This document shows positions 10,005-20,090 of a DNA stretch of 64,000 nucleotides, piece after piece. The position numbers and the translations under genes were made by a program. Source of the stretch: Gemmatimonadota bacterium (lineage in GTDB: Bacteria > ARS69); the NCBI GenBank assembly GCA_030747075.1, contig JASLLL010000011.1, positions 18,054-82,053 on the forward strand, in the 5' to 3' direction. How positions within the stretch are numbered: the first letter of the stretch is position 1; the number at the start of each line of letters is the position of its first letter. The notes beneath the pieces are model-generated. The model saw nothing but the letters and a program-made list of their open reading frames with translations, did no database searches and was not told the DNA's origin.

Positions 10005-10021
10005 GCGCAAACCCTGTCGGG

Positions 10022-10156
10022 TCAGGCGGAGAGGCGCTTGCGGCCTTTGGCCCGGCGCCGCTTCAGGATCAGGCGGCCTGCCTTCGTCGCCATTCTCTTC
10101 CGAAAGCCATGCGTCCGCTTGGCGCGGATTCGGCTTGGTTGAAAGGTCACGCTCAT
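10022..10156 (-). CDS. rpmH: 50S ribosomal protein L34
   Basis: 44 residues with the invariant L34 pattern: [19 protein letters not shown], then [20 protein letters not shown]. The ATG at 10156 gives the normal length; the upstream in-frame ATG at 10210 would add a tail without homology. It is the first gene of the leftward origin arm and faces away from dnaA. Confidence 0.96.
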   Translation of the reverse strand: MSVTFQPSRIRAKRTHGFRKRMATKAGRLILKRRRAKGRKRLSA

Positions 10157-10475
10157 CGTGAATCCTCCGGGTGCTCGCGTGTTCGATGGTTTGCCCCGCA
10201 CGGGGGGCAATCGGCCCGGCAGTTTCGCGCGGATGGGGTTCGGGTGTCAAGCGCACTTGAGGCCCGCTTCTCCTTTCCTTCGTCTCTGCGGGACACTCTC
10301 TGAATCCCGGCCTCCCCGGAATGGCCCCCCCGAACATCACCCCTCTGGGGGTGTGGCGTGACCACCAAAACCCACCCTCTCTGGGGTGAAGTTCTTCCGC
10401 CCTCTCCACCCGCACCTGCCGCGGGGTCCTGGTCTCCTTTTGTCAATAATTGCCAAAAAACCAGCCGTTTCCCCG

Positions 10476-10505
10476 TTGACAGGCTCATCGGGTATCCAGC
10501 ATAAT
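10476..10505 (+). promoter_or_regulatory. dnaA promoter, sigma70-like
   Basis: A perfect -35 hexamer TTGACA (10476-10481) and a -10 CATAAT (10500-10505) are separated by 18 bases. The DnaA boxes lie downstream between this promoter and the dnaA start, which would allow DnaA to repress its own transcription. Confidence 0.65.
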
Positions 10506-10531
10506 CCATGTCCCCGCAACGGGATGCGACG

Positions 10532-10630
10532 ATTTCCACATTGTGGACAACGCGCTCTCCCGCCGGGGGTGTTTTTCTCCCACCTGACAGTGGGACATTC
10601 ACTTGCGTGGTTATCCACGCCTGTGGATAA
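10532..10630. promoter_or_regulatory. DnaA-box cluster upstream of dnaA
   Basis: TGTGGATAA at 10622-10630 is a perfect minus-strand box (TTATCCACA). It is paired head-to-head with TTATCCACG at 10611-10619, one mismatch. TGTGGACAA at 10542-10550 has one mismatch, and ATTTCCACA at 10532-10540 has two. The tight inverted pair is the strongest DnaA-binding signal in the window. Confidence 0.8.
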
Positions 10631-10768
10631 CGTGTTTCGGGTGTGTCGACTCTCTGCATCCTGGCTTGCCGGTCTCCTGGCGCTCCCGAAACGCGTTGCA
10701 CTTTGAAAACCCGAAGAACCGCGCCTTCCCCGGTGAATCTCCGCGGTGGGTGCGTTGGAGACCGATCG

Positions 10769-12169
10769 ATGACCTCTGCCCCCCTTGATCCCTGGAATGG
10801 AATCCTCCTCGACATGGCCTCGCATCTTCCGCAGGCCATCGTCGACACTTGGATTCGCACGCTCAAGCCTGTGGATGCTTCCGGTTCCCGGCTTCTCCTG
10901 CAGGCTCCCAGCCGCTTTCACCTTCGATATGTGGAGGAGAAGTACGGGAAGCTCCTGCACGATTCCGCCCGGACGCGCCTGGCTGACGGAAAGTCGTTGG
11001 CCTTTACCGTTCTTTCGGAAGACGACGACGGTTCCGCTTCGGTGGAAGTAGCGCCGGACCCCGAGGTGGATCGCTATCAGTCGGACATGTCCCGCGTCCT
11101 CTCCACCTCAAGCGCTCCTCCTGCGAACAACCTCTCCGGCGGGAACTCCACGCCCCTCAATCCGCGATATGTCTTCGACAGTTTTGTTGTCGGCAAGTCG
11201 AATCAGTTTGCCCACGCGGCGGCCCGGGCTGTGGCCGAGCACCCCGCAACCGCCTACAACCCGCTCTTCGTGTTCGGCGGTTCCGGACTCGGAAAGACTC
11301 ACCTCATGCAGGCCATCGGCAACCACATTCGCACCTCGTCCGCGTCGGGCGGGGTGGTGCACTATGTCTCCGCCGAGAGTTTCATGAACGAGATGATCGT
11401 CTCCATCCAGCAGAGTCGCACCGTCCACTTCCGCAACAAGTACCGCTGTATGGATGTACTTCTCATCGACGACATCCATTTCCTTCAGGGCAAGGAGTCA
11501 ACCCAGGAGGAGTTCTTCCACACATTCAACGCACTCTACGACGCGCACAAACAGATCGTTCTGACCAGTGACCGCCCGCCCAAGGAGATTCCCACGCTGG
11601 AAGAGCGGCTTGTGTCCCGCTTCGAGTGGGGGCTCGTCACGGACATTCAGGCTCCGGATCTGGAGACCCGCATTGCCATCCTCCGAAAGAAGGCCGAAGA
11701 GGACAGTCTGCAGATCCCCGACGATGTCATGGAGTTTATCGCGTCCAATGTCCGATCCAACATTCGGGAACTGGAGGGATCGCTGATTCGTCTTCTGGCT
11801 TTTTCTTCTCTCACGGACAGCGAAATCAATCTGGATCTCACGAAGGAGGTTCTGAAGGACTTCCTCAAAAAGCCGGATCGCAGCGTCTCCGTGGACGACA
11901 TTCAGAAGACTGTCGCGGATCACTTCGGGATTCCCGAAGAGGCCATGAAGGTGAAGAAGCGAACCCGATCTCTCGCGCATCCCAGGCAGGTTGCCATGTA
12001 TCTGTCCCGAGAGTTGACCTCGCTGTCTCTATCAGAAATCGGAAACCGATTCGGCGGAAGAGATCACACCACGGTTCTGCACGCATGCGATCGCGTTGCA
12101 AAATCCTCCTCTTCGGACCCGGAACTCAACCGCACCATAGGGCGGTTGGCCGCCTCACTGAGGAACTGA
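10769..12169 (+). CDS. dnaA: chromosomal replication initiator protein DnaA
   Basis: About 466 residues with all four domains: helical domain I (LPQAIVDTWIRTLKP), a variable linker, an AAA+ domain with Walker A FGGSGLGKTH and Walker B LLIDDIHFL, and the C-terminal DNA-binding domain. That domain carries the family signature around SLSEIGNRFGGRDHTTVLHA. The ATG at 10769 has GGAG about 9 bases upstream; the open frame before it falls among the DnaA boxes and has no homology. DnaA binds the boxes upstream and downstream of its own gene to open the origin. Confidence 0.97.
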   Translation: MTSAPLDPWNGILLDMASHLPQAIVDTWIRTLKPVDASGSRLLLQAPSRFHLRYVEEKYGKLLHDSARTRLADGKSLAFTVLSEDDDGSASVEVAPDPEVDRYQSDMSRVLSTSSAPPANNLSGGNSTPLNPRYVFDSFVVGKSNQFAHAAARAVAEHPATAYNPLFVFGGSGLGKTHLMQAIGNHIRTSSASGGVVHYVSAESFMNEMIVSIQQSRTVHFRNKYRCMDVLLIDDIHFLQGKESTQEEFFHTFNALYDAHKQIVLTSDRPPKEIPTLEERLVSRFEWGLVTDIQAPDLETRIAILRKKAEEDSLQIPDDVMEFIASNVRSNIRELEGSLIRLLAFSSLTDSEINLDLTKEVLKDFLKKPDRSVSVDDIQKTVADHFGIPEEAMKVKKRTRSLAHPRQVAMYLSRELTSLSLSEIGNRFGGRDHTTVLHACDRVAKSSSSDPELNRTIGRLAASLRN

Positions 12170-12549
12170 CATGACGCGTTTCTGCTCGTGGATGACCGGA
12201 GGATATCGTCGGGGATACCTTGCGTATATCGTCGCGCCTGTGGACAACCCGCAGGGTTGCCCACTCGCGTCCACCACTCATCCACAGTGCGGAACCGCCG
12301 CAGAAAATGCGAAATCCCTTGCGGGCCGGGAGTTCCTCTCGTTCCCCTCCCGCGTTGTCCCCGTATCCACCGAACCTACTACTGCTGCTGTTCTCTTAAT
12401 CAGGCACACTAGAAGAAGAAAGCCTGTGGACGAATCCTCCAATCAGGGAGATTCTTCCTTATTCTCACTCGGATTCCGGGAGTGAACCGATGCCCGAGAC
12501 CGTAAGCAAGAGCACGCGCTCCCAGACCTCCTCCGAAGGCAGGGGATCC
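12170..12549. other. dnaA-dnaN gap, second candidate oriC lobe
   Basis: About 320-380 bases depending on the dnaN start. DnaA-box-like 9-mers occur at 12239-12247 (TGTGGACAA, one mismatch), 12278-12286 (TCATCCACA, one mismatch), 12363-12371 and 12425-12433 (two mismatches each). ATATCGTCG occurs twice between 12202 and 12234. The distal half is less GC-rich (about 12385-12475). This resembles the second half of a bipartite origin. A dnaN promoter must also lie here but none was clearly resolved. Confidence 0.55.
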
Positions 12550-13668
12550 ATGAAACTCCGTATTTCACAAAGTGCGCTCGCGTCCGCGGTGGATCGCGTA
12601 CTCAGCGTCGTTCCGCAAAAAACCACCATGCCGGTCCTCGGGCAGTTGCTCCTTCAGGCCCAGGGCGGAGAGATTCGCCTCACCGCCACCGACCTGGACC
12701 TGGCCATTTCCACCGTGATGGATGGAGAGATCACGACCGAAGGAGCCATTACCCTCCCGGCTCGCCGATTCTCCGAGATTGTGAAACTGCTGGATCCGTC
12801 GGCGGATGTGGTCATCGAAGTGAACAAGTCCGCGGTTCTTATCGTCGCGGGTCGGGCGAACTTCCGCATTTTCGGAATGGATGCGTCGGAGTTCCCGAAA
12901 GTTCCGGGCATGGGCTTTAAGAAGGGCGTTTCGATTTCCACCGCGCAACTTCGAAAAGTCATTCGCATGACCGTCTTTTGTGTGTCCCGCGATGAAACCC
13001 GTCGCGCGCTCACCGGCGTGCTCTGGGAAGTCGGTGGCGACACCATGACGATGGTCGGGACCGACGGGCATCGGCTTGCCCGAATCAGCGTTCCCGCGAA
13101 ACTCGACATCAGCCCGGCACTGTCGGTCATTGTGCCGACGAAGGCACTTCAGCAGGTGCTTCGCCTGACCGGGGACACCGTGGAAGAGAACCTCGAAGCG
13201 AAGATCGCCGAGGATCACGCCATCTTCCGATTCGAAGGAACGACCCTGCATACGCGCCTCATTGAAGGGCCTTTCCCGAAGTATCAGGATGTCATTCCGA
13301 AAGACAACGACAAGAAGGTGGTCATGAACCGCCTGGCGCTTTCGGAAGCCCTGAAGAGGGTGAGCGTTCAGTCCGACACGCTGACGCACCAGGTTCGCCT
13401 GACGATCCGGCCGGACGAGGTCGTGCTCTCCGCACGCACACAGGATGTGGGCGAAGGGGAGGACCATGTGATCGCTCAGTACGGCGGAGAGGAAATGAGT
13501 GCCGGATACAACGCGGTCTACCTGAACGAGATTCTGCGCAACATGGAAACCGAAGAGGTGCTTCTTTCGCTCGGGACGCCGCTGAACGCGGGGCTTGTCG
13601 AGCCGTTGGAACAGGGCGAAGAGGAAAACTACCTCTGCCTGATCATGCCTCTCCGGCTTGTGGACTAG
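12550..13668 (+). CDS. dnaN: DNA polymerase III beta sliding clamp
   Basis: 372 residues from the chosen ATG. Three repeated clamp domains are visible, starting MKLRISQSALASAVDRVLSVVPQKTTMPVL and ending with the family-typical LIMPLRL. The ring-shaped dimer tethers the replicative polymerase. Homology begins at the ATG at 12550, which follows AGGGG; an in-frame ATG at 12490 also has a good ribosome site (GGGAG) and would add 20 residues. It follows dnaA and precedes recF in the canonical order. Confidence 0.96.
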   Translation: MKLRISQSALASAVDRVLSVVPQKTTMPVLGQLLLQAQGGEIRLTATDLDLAISTVMDGEITTEGAITLPARRFSEIVKLLDPSADVVIEVNKSAVLIVAGRANFRIFGMDASEFPKVPGMGFKKGVSISTAQLRKVIRMTVFCVSRDETRRALTGVLWEVGGDTMTMVGTDGHRLARISVPAKLDISPALSVIVPTKALQQVLRLTGDTVEENLEAKIAEDHAIFRFEGTTLHTRLIEGPFPKYQDVIPKDNDKKVVMNRLALSEALKRVSVQSDTLTHQVRLTIRPDEVVLSARTQDVGEGEDHVIAQYGGEEMSAGYNAVYLNEILRNMETEEVLLSLGTPLNAGLVEPLEQGEEENYLCLIMPLRLVD

Positions 13669-13709
13669 CTGGCGTTGACGCGACGCGGGCTGCATGACGG
13701 GCGGCCGCG

Positions 13710-14852
13710 ATGAGGCTGGCACATCTGTCGTTGACGGACTTTCGCGGGTACGAGTCGCTGGAGCTCGCGCTGACCCCCGGACACCATGTGTTCGTGGGAC
13801 CCAACGGGCACGGGAAGACGAACATTCTGGAAGCCGCGCACCTTCTGGGTAGCGGCCAGTCCATGCGGGCCTCACGGGACACGGTCATGGTTCGGCATGG
13901 CGCGTCGGGATTCCGCGTGGGGGCCCGGCTTGTCTCCTCCTCCTCCGACACCTCCGTTCGCATCGAGATCGAATACCGCGAAGGCCGTCGCAAGCGAATC
14001 CTGATCGACAAGGAACCGGCTCGGGGGTCAGACCTGGTTGCCGCCGTGAAGGTGGTGTCTTTCGCTCCGGCAGATGTTGAACTGGTGCAGCAAGGTGCGC
14101 GGGTGCGCCGCCGGTATCTGGACATCATCGGCTGTCAAGTGTCGGCCGAGTATATGCAACTCCTTCGCGATTATCAGCGCGCCATCCGCCAAAGGAACGA
14201 AACGCTGTCACGGTTGTTTGTCCAGTCCCGGGGGCGCACAGAGGCTGCCAGACACAGAGAACCCTGGGACGAACAGGTAGTGGAGCTCGGAACGAGGCTG
14301 TTCCTCCGACGAGCGGACCTGGTGGGCCGGGTGTCTGGAACCCTGGGGCCGCTTTCGAGAGGCTCCTTCCCGGATGCGGGGTCTCTGGGCGTTTCCTACC
14401 GGCCCGCTATTTGCTGGGAGGGAGAGAGCCCCGCGGAGGCATTCCGCCAGGCGCTCCGCGAGACGCGGGAGAAGGACCTCGCACAGGGGTACACCACGAA
14501 GGGACCCCAAGGGGACGACATTCACCTGACACTTGGCGGGCGGGACCTTCGGAGGTTCGGGTCGTTGGGACAACAGCAACTGGGCGCCATGTTTCTGAAG
14601 CTGTGCCAGGCGGAACTCGTTCGGGAGTCTGCCGGACAACAGCCCATTCTGCTTGTGGACGAGATGTTTGCCGTACTGGATCACCGCGCGGCGGAGGGGT
14701 TCTTGTCCCGCGTGGAAATGGAAGGACAGATTCTCATGGCGACCGCCAGGGAAGGCTGGCTGGCGGAACTGGAAGACCGGAAGTTCTTCGTGCATCGTGT
14801 GTTGGACGGGGCGGTTCTTGAGAAGGAAGCAGAGGCGGAAAGCGAGTCGTGA
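13710..14852 (+). CDS. recF: DNA replication and repair ATPase RecF
   Basis: 380 residues, normal length. The SMC-like ATPase motifs are present: Walker A GPNGHGKTNILEA, an ABC-type signature region FGSLGQQQLGAMFLKL, and Walker B ILLVDEMFAVLD. The N-terminus (RLAHLSLTDFRGYESLEL) is characteristic. RecF loads RecA at gaps with RecO and RecR. It is 41 bases downstream of dnaN. Confidence 0.95.
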   Translation: MRLAHLSLTDFRGYESLELALTPGHHVFVGPNGHGKTNILEAAHLLGSGQSMRASRDTVMVRHGASGFRVGARLVSSSSDTSVRIEIEYREGRRKRILIDKEPARGSDLVAAVKVVSFAPADVELVQQGARVRRRYLDIIGCQVSAEYMQLLRDYQRAIRQRNETLSRLFVQSRGRTEAARHREPWDEQVVELGTRLFLRRADLVGRVSGTLGPLSRGSFPDAGSLGVSYRPAICWEGESPAEAFRQALRETREKDLAQGYTTKGPQGDDIHLTLGGRDLRRFGSLGQQQLGAMFLKLCQAELVRESAGQQPILLVDEMFAVLDHRAAEGFLSRVEMEGQILMATAREGWLAELEDRKFFVHRVLDGAVLEKEAEAESES

Positions 14853-14982
14853 AAAACGCCCGAACCCGTGGAAATAAAGGGTCCCGCGCTTTGCGCAAAT
14901 GTCGTATTCTGCCACAGAGTTTGAGCAAAAGGGGTTCCGGGACGCCCCCCAGGCACGGTCCCGTCGGGAGGAGATTCCGGCG

Positions 14983-15504
14983 ATGAAACGGGTCGGGGAA
15001 GTACTCGAAGTTCTCGGGGAAGCCGGAGCTCTGGGGCGGCGGTTTGCGGAAACCCGCGCACTGGAAGCATGGACGGAGTGTGTGGGCAGAGGGATTGCCG
15101 AGAGAACCCGGCCGCTGCGTGTCGCCGGGGGGCGGTTGATTGTGGTGGCGGAGGGGGCGGCACTCAGACAAGAACTGGTGTTCCACAGAAAGAACATACT
15201 CGAAAAGTTCAACAAGGCGGCAGGGCGCGTGGTCGCGCGGGAGTTGGTGTTTCTGGAAGGGGACGCAAGCGAATCCCCGCACCCGGAACCCCTTCGCCCG
15301 GTTGTCCGGAGCACTGCGGAAACCGAAGGCATCGCCGAGGATCTCGCGGAGGAGCCTCGAACAGTCCCCATGTTTGATGCGGATGCGCACAGAAAGCAAC
15401 TTCGCCGGATTGCTCGTGAATCCGACAAGGCGCGCAGGGAGAGGGACGGGGGGTCGGAATCGGCAACGGGGCGGATTCCACCCAAAGTGGAAGAGAATTG
15501 CTGA
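14983..15504 (+). CDS. DciA-like (DUF721) protein
   Basis: About 173 residues. The conserved DUF721 part covers roughly residues 1-95: a helix with [10 protein letters not shown], the W-containing segment [20 protein letters not shown], then [31 protein letters not shown]. The rest is a charged, low-complexity tail. DciA loads the replicative helicase in bacteria without DnaC or DnaI, and the recF-gyrB position is its usual place. The ATG at 14983 has GGGAGGAG about 9 bases upstream; an earlier in-frame ATG at 14899 is the alternative. Confidence 0.8.
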   Translation: MKRVGEVLEVLGEAGALGRRFAETRALEAWTECVGRGIAERTRPLRVAGGRLIVVAEGAALRQELVFHRKNILEKFNKAAGRVVARELVFLEGDASESPHPEPLRPVVRSTAETEGIAEDLAEEPRTVPMFDADAHRKQLRRIARESDKARRERDGGSESATGRIPPKVEENC

Positions 15505-15505
15505 C

Positions 15506-17479
15506 GTGGAAGAGACTGTGACAAACAAGAAGAAAACCGGAAACGGCAATACAGAGTACGGGGCTGACAGCATCCAGGTCATGAAGGGACTGGAGGCGGT
15601 TCGTGTTCGGCCCGCCATGTACATTGGATCCACCGGAACGGAGGGGCTCCATCACCTGGTGTATGAGGTGGTGGACAACGCCATCGACGAAGCGCTCGCA
15701 GGTTTCTGTGACCGGGTGGATGTGGTGCTTCACAAGAACGGCACCGTCTCCGTACAAGACAACGGGCGCGGCATTCCCGTCGACACGCACAAGGAAGAGG
15801 GCCGACCGGCGGTCGAGGTCATCATGACCACGCTTCACGCGGGCGGGAAGTTCGACTCAGAAACCTACAAGGTGTCCGGCGGTCTTCACGGTGTGGGCGT
15901 GTCGGTGGTCAACGCACTGTCCAGTCGCCTGGAAGTGGAAGTTTCGCGCGACGGACAGAAGTGGTTTCAGTGCTACGAACGCGGAAAGCCGGAGGAAGAG
16001 CTCAAGACAATCGGGATTTCCGCGAAGAACGGTACGCGCATTCTGTTTGCGCCGGACCCGGAGATTTTCGAGACAACAGAGTTCCACTTTGATCGCCTCT
16101 CCGCTCGTTTCCGCGAACACGCCTTCCTGAACAGCGGTCTCACCATCACCATTCTGGAGGAGAGTTCCGGCAAGTCCCACGAGTTCCTCTACAAGGGCGG
16201 TCTCTCCGAGTATGTCACCTATCTCAACGAAAACCGCGTGGTGCTGCACAAGAAGCCCATTCACTTCACCGGAGAGCGGGAGACCGGAGACGGGCACTTT
16301 GTGGAAGTGGAGGTAGCCATTCAGTACAACGACGGCTACAGCGAGATCATCTACTCCTTTGCGAACAACATCAACACCGTCGACGGGGGGACCCACCTCT
16401 CAGGCTTCAAGGCGGCCCTGACCCGGACCATCAACGGTTACGCGAAGAAGAACAATCTCCTGAAAGCCGGGAAGAACAGCATTCAGGACATTTCCGGAGA
16501 CGATGCCCGCGAGGGTTTGACCGCCATCGTGTCCGTCAAGATGACCGACCCGCAGTTCGAGGGGCAGACCAAAGCCAAACTTGGCAACTCGGATGTGAAG
16601 GGGTTGGTGGAGCAGATTGTCGGGGAACACCTGGGCAACTTCCTTGAGGAGAACCCCCCGATCGGCCGCAAGCTTATCTCCAAGGCAGTGGCCGCCGCCA
16701 CCGCCCGGGATGCGGCCCGCAAGGCCCGCGCCCTGACCCGCCGGAAGACCGCGCTGGAGAACTCCACACTTCCAGGAAAACTGGCGGACTGTTCAATGAA
16801 GAACGCGGATGACTGCGAGATCTTCATCGTGGAGGGAGATTCGGCAGGGGGCACCGCAAAACAGGGCCGGGATCGCCGCACGCAGGCCATCCTTCCGATC
16901 CGCGGGAAGATTCTCAATGTTGAGAAGAACCGCGTAGACAAAATCCTCGCCAACAAGGAAGTCCAGGCCATGGTCATGGCCATCGGAGCCGGGATTGCGG
17001 AAGATTTTGATGTGTCCAAGATCCGCTACGGCAAGGTGATCATCATGACCGATGCCGATGTGGACGGGTCGCACATCCGAACACTGCTCATGACTTTCTT
17101 CTTCCGGCAGATGGTGCCGTTGGTGGAGCAGGGACACCTCTACATTGCGGCGCCCCCCCTCTTCCGCGTGAAGAAGGGCAAGGAAGAACTCTACGCCTTC
17201 TCCGAAGAGGAAAAAGACCGGTATGTGAAGAAACTCACGGCCGGAAAGAAGGAAGCGCGCGGGATTCATGTCCAGCGCTACAAGGGCCTTGGAGAGATGA
17301 ACCCGGACCAACTCTGGGAAACAACGATGGATCCGGAGCGTCGGGTGATGCGTCGCGTCCGCCTGGAAGACGGTCCTGAAGCGGACAATATGTTCGCTCT
17401 GCTCATGGGCGAAGTCGTGGAGCCTCGTCGGAAGTTTATCGAAGAGAACGCGGATCGAGTTCAGAATCTTGATGCCTAG
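15506..17479 (+). CDS. gyrB: DNA gyrase subunit B
   Basis: About 657 residues. The GHKL ATPase motifs ([38 protein letters not shown]), the transducer region and the TOPRIM motifs [15 protein letters not shown] and [13 protein letters not shown] are intact. The C-terminal [20 protein letters not shown] segment matches the family. The GTG at 15506 directly follows the dciA-like stop, with GGAAGAG about 10 bases before it; a GTG at 15518 is also possible. With GyrA it introduces negative supercoils. Confidence 0.97.
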   Translation: MEETVTNKKKTGNGNTEYGADSIQVMKGLEAVRVRPAMYIGSTGTEGLHHLVYEVVDNAIDEALAGFCDRVDVVLHKNGTVSVQDNGRGIPVDTHKEEGRPAVEVIMTTLHAGGKFDSETYKVSGGLHGVGVSVVNALSSRLEVEVSRDGQKWFQCYERGKPEEELKTIGISAKNGTRILFAPDPEIFETTEFHFDRLSARFREHAFLNSGLTITILEESSGKSHEFLYKGGLSEYVTYLNENRVVLHKKPIHFTGERETGDGHFVEVEVAIQYNDGYSEIIYSFANNINTVDGGTHLSGFKAALTRTINGYAKKNNLLKAGKNSIQDISGDDAREGLTAIVSVKMTDPQFEGQTKAKLGNSDVKGLVEQIVGEHLGNFLEENPPIGRKLISKAVAAATARDAARKARALTRRKTALENSTLPGKLADCSMKNADDCEIFIVEGDSAGGTAKQGRDRRTQAILPIRGKILNVEKNRVDKILANKEVQAMVMAIGAGIAEDFDVSKIRYGKVIIMTDADVDGSHIRTLLMTFFFRQMVPLVEQGHLYIAAPPLFRVKKGKEELYAFSEEEKDRYVKKLTAGKKEARGIHVQRYKGLGEMNPDQLWETTMDPERRVMRRVRLEDGPEADNMFALLMGEVVEPRRKFIEENADRVQNLDA

Positions 17480-17494
17480 ACAACAAGGCGGACC

Positions 17495-19981
17495 ATGCCC
17501 CGGGGTGCGGCCGCCAGAGGTGCCCTCATGGCCGTAGGACGAGACAGAATCATACCGGTGGACATCGAGGACGAACTGAAAACCTCGTACATCGACTACG
17601 CCATGTCGACCATCGTTTCCAGGGCGCTTCCGGATGTCCGGGACGGCCTGAAGCCCTCTCAGCGACGCGTTCTTCTGGCCATGCATGACCTGAAGTTGAA
17701 TCCCGGCTCGCAACACAGAAAGTGCGCGAAGATCGCGGGCGATGCCTCGGGGAACTACCATCCGCACGGCGAAGGCGTCGTGTATCCCACGCTCTGCCGG
17801 ATGGCGCAGGACTTCAGCCTTCGCTACCAGTTGGTGGACGGGCAGGGGAACTTCGGCTCAGTCGACGGCGACAATCCGGCCGCCATGCGGTACACGGAAG
17901 CCCGGCTGACGAAACCCGCCGTGGCGATGATGGAAGACCTGGAGAAGGAGACGGTCAGTTTCGTCCCCAACTACGACGAAACCCGCACCGAACCCACCGT
18001 CTTCCCCGCCCGCTTTCCAAACCTGCTTACCAACGGGGTCCACGGGATTGCGGTCGGGATGGCCACGAAGATTCCGCCCCACAATGCCGGAGAGGTGTGT
18101 GCAGCCATAGACGCACTCATCGACGACCCCGACTTGAACGACGAGGACCTTCTCCAACTGGTAACCGGACCGGACTTTCCGACAGGCGGCATCATCTATG
18201 GCCGCGAGGGAATCCGGGAAGCCTACCTGACGGGCCGCGGGTCGGTCATCCTGCGCGCGCGCGCCAGTATCGAGACCGACGGAAAAGACGGGCGAGAGAC
18301 GATCATCATTACGGAGATCCCGTACGAACTGAAGAAGTCGGAACTCATCGAGAAGATTGCGCACTGTGTCCGGGCCGGCACCATCACCGGAATCCGGGAC
18401 CTTCGAGACGAATCCGACCGGGACGGGATGCGGATCGTGATTGTTCTCAAGAAAGACGCAAACGCGCATGTGGTCATGAACCAACTGTTCAAGCACACGC
18501 GACTTCAGGACACCTTCGGGGCCAACATGATTGCGCTTGTGAACGGACGCCCGCAAGTCCTGACGCTTCGGAAGATGCTCACGCACTTCATTGAACATCG
18601 GGTGGTCATCGTCCAGAAGCGCTCGGAGTTTGAACTTCGGAAGGCGGAAGAGCGAGCGCACATTCTGGAAGGGCTGAAGGTCGCCCTGGACCACATCGAT
18701 GCCGTCATCAAGACCATTCGAGCGTCCAAGACGCCGGATGAAGCAAAGCAAGCACTTTCGACGAAGTTCAAACTCTCCGATGTTCAGGCACAGGCCATTG
18801 TCGACATGCGCCTCGGCCGCCTCACCGGCCTGGAGCGGGACAAGATCGAGACCGAGTATGTGGAACTTCTCCAACTGATTGAAAGACTGAACACGATCCT
18901 CTCTTCACGAACAAACATTCTTCAGGTGGTGAAGACAGAGACCTCGGAAGTGCGCAAGGCGTTTGGAGACGAACGCCGCACGGAGATCATCGACGCGGAG
19001 GGAGAGTTCCGGATCGAAGATCTCATCGCCGAAGAGGACATGGTCCTGACGATCAGTCACCACGGTTATGTGAAGCGCCTCCCGACCGGCACCTACCGCA
19101 GACAGGGTCGTGGCGGCCGCGGCATTACCGGTGCGAAGACGCGGGACGAGGACTTCATCGAACACCTCTTCGTCGCCAGCACGCACCAGTACATTCTCTT
19201 CCTGACGGACCGGGGCCGCTGTCACTGGCTGAAGGTCCACCAGATTCCGGAAGGTGGGCGCTCTGCGCGCGGCAAGGCCATCATCAACATGCTTCCGCTT
19301 GAAAAGGGAGAGGCCGTCCGCGCCTTCGTTCCCGTGAAGGAGTTCACGGAGGACCACTTCCTGGTGATGGCGACCCGCAACGGCACCATCAAGAAGACCT
19401 TCCTGACCGAGTTCTCGCGGCCGAGAAAGGCCGGGATCATTGCGATCGGCCTGGACGAGGGAGACACACTGATTGGCGCATCCATTACCGATGGAAACCA
19501 CGATATTCTCCTGGCAAAGAGCGGCGGGAAGGCCATTCGTTTTGTCGAGAAGGATGTTCGCGCCATGGGGCGCACGGCGCGTGGTGTTCGCGGCGTGGAG
19601 CTTGAAGGGGGCGAGCATGTGGTCGGCATGGTGTGCATCCGGGACGAGGTCTCCAGCATTCTCGTCGTGACCGAAAACGGTTTCGGCAAGCGGACAGCGC
19701 TCTCGGACTACCGGATTACGCGCCGTGGCGGGAAGGGCATCTTCACGATCAAGGCTTCGACCAGAAACGGCGCCATGGTGGGCATCAAAGAGGTTGTGTC
19801 GGGCGACGAGATCATGATCATCACGAAGGTGGGCGTGGTGATCCGGCTCTCCATCGACAACATCTCGGAGATCGGGCGGAACACACAGGGCGTCCGACTC
19901 ATGAAGCCCGGCCCGGAGGATCTTGTGGTCAGTGTGGCGCGAGCGGTTTCCGAGAACAGCAACGAGGACACTCAAGCCTGA
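17495..19981 (+). CDS. gyrA: DNA gyrase subunit A
   Basis: 828 residues. The breakage-reunion domain carries the catalytic tyrosine in AAMRYTE (Tyr133). The C-terminal beta-pinwheel has repeated blades and a GyrA-box-like TRRGGKG, which supports gyrase over topoisomerase IV. The quinolone-determining stretch reads [11 protein letters not shown], so the residues at E. coli positions Ser83 and Asp87 are Gly94 and Pro98. The ATG at 17495 follows AAGGCGG; ATG at 17528 is an alternative. It is 15 bases downstream of gyrB. Confidence 0.97.
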   Translation: MPRGAAARGALMAVGRDRIIPVDIEDELKTSYIDYAMSTIVSRALPDVRDGLKPSQRRVLLAMHDLKLNPGSQHRKCAKIAGDASGNYHPHGEGVVYPTLCRMAQDFSLRYQLVDGQGNFGSVDGDNPAAMRYTEARLTKPAVAMMEDLEKETVSFVPNYDETRTEPTVFPARFPNLLTNGVHGIAVGMATKIPPHNAGEVCAAIDALIDDPDLNDEDLLQLVTGPDFPTGGIIYGREGIREAYLTGRGSVILRARASIETDGKDGRETIIITEIPYELKKSELIEKIAHCVRAGTITGIRDLRDESDRDGMRIVIVLKKDANAHVVMNQLFKHTRLQDTFGANMIALVNGRPQVLTLRKMLTHFIEHRVVIVQKRSEFELRKAEERAHILEGLKVALDHIDAVIKTIRASKTPDEAKQALSTKFKLSDVQAQAIVDMRLGRLTGLERDKIETEYVELLQLIERLNTILSSRTNILQVVKTETSEVRKAFGDERRTEIIDAEGEFRIEDLIAEEDMVLTISHHGYVKRLPTGTYRRQGRGGRGITGAKTRDEDFIEHLFVASTHQYILFLTDRGRCHWLKVHQIPEGGRSARGKAIINMLPLEKGEAVRAFVPVKEFTEDHFLVMATRNGTIKKTFLTEFSRPRKAGIIAIGLDEGDTLIGASITDGNHDILLAKSGGKAIRFVEKDVRAMGRTARGVRGVELEGGEHVVGMVCIRDEVSSILVVTENGFGKRTALSDYRITRRGGKGIFTIKASTRNGAMVGIKEVVSGDEIMIITKVGVVIRLSIDNISEIGRNTQGVRLMKPGPEDLVVSVARAVSENSNEDTQA

Positions 19982-19995
19982 GACCCGAACGGGTC
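19982..19995 (+). terminator. small hairpin just after gyrA
   Basis: GACCC and GGGTC flank a GAAC loop immediately after the gyrA stop. No T-run follows, so it is at best a weak or rho-assisted terminator. The neighbouring gene converges from the right. Confidence 0.2.
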
Positions 19996-20052
19996 ACTGA
20001 CCGGCGGACTATTGTAGAGAGAGCCACGCGGCGTTGAGAGTCGGCGACCAAG

Positions 20053-20090
20053 CGTCAGCCGTCAGCCGTCAGCCGTCAGCCGTCAGCCGT
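20053..20090. repeat. 7-bp tandem repeat, five full copies
   Basis: The unit CGTCAGC is repeated five times and followed by CGT. The minus-strand stop codon of the beta-helix gene lies inside the fourth unit. Because 7 is not a multiple of 3, TGA recurs in every reading frame, so copy-number change would alter only the last few residues of the protein. Confidence 0.95.

Larger units (their letters stand above)
10157..10768. other. rpmH-dnaA divergent gap, probable oriC lobe and dnaA control region
   Basis: This 612-base gap separates the divergently transcribed rpmH and dnaA genes. It contains an AT-rich stretch (about 10441-10462), a strong sigma70-like promoter facing dnaA (10476-10505) and four DnaA-box-like sequences between 10532 and 10630, one of them perfect. 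These are the usual ingredients of oriC: unwinding element, boxes and an autoregulated dnaA promoter. No gene is seen in it. No clear rpmH promoter was identified. Confidence 0.7.

Noticed and set aside
10441-10446. Minus-strand TTGACA as the rpmH promoter
   Set aside because: No AT-rich -10 hexamer lies 16-18 bases downstream; the site is GC-rich there.
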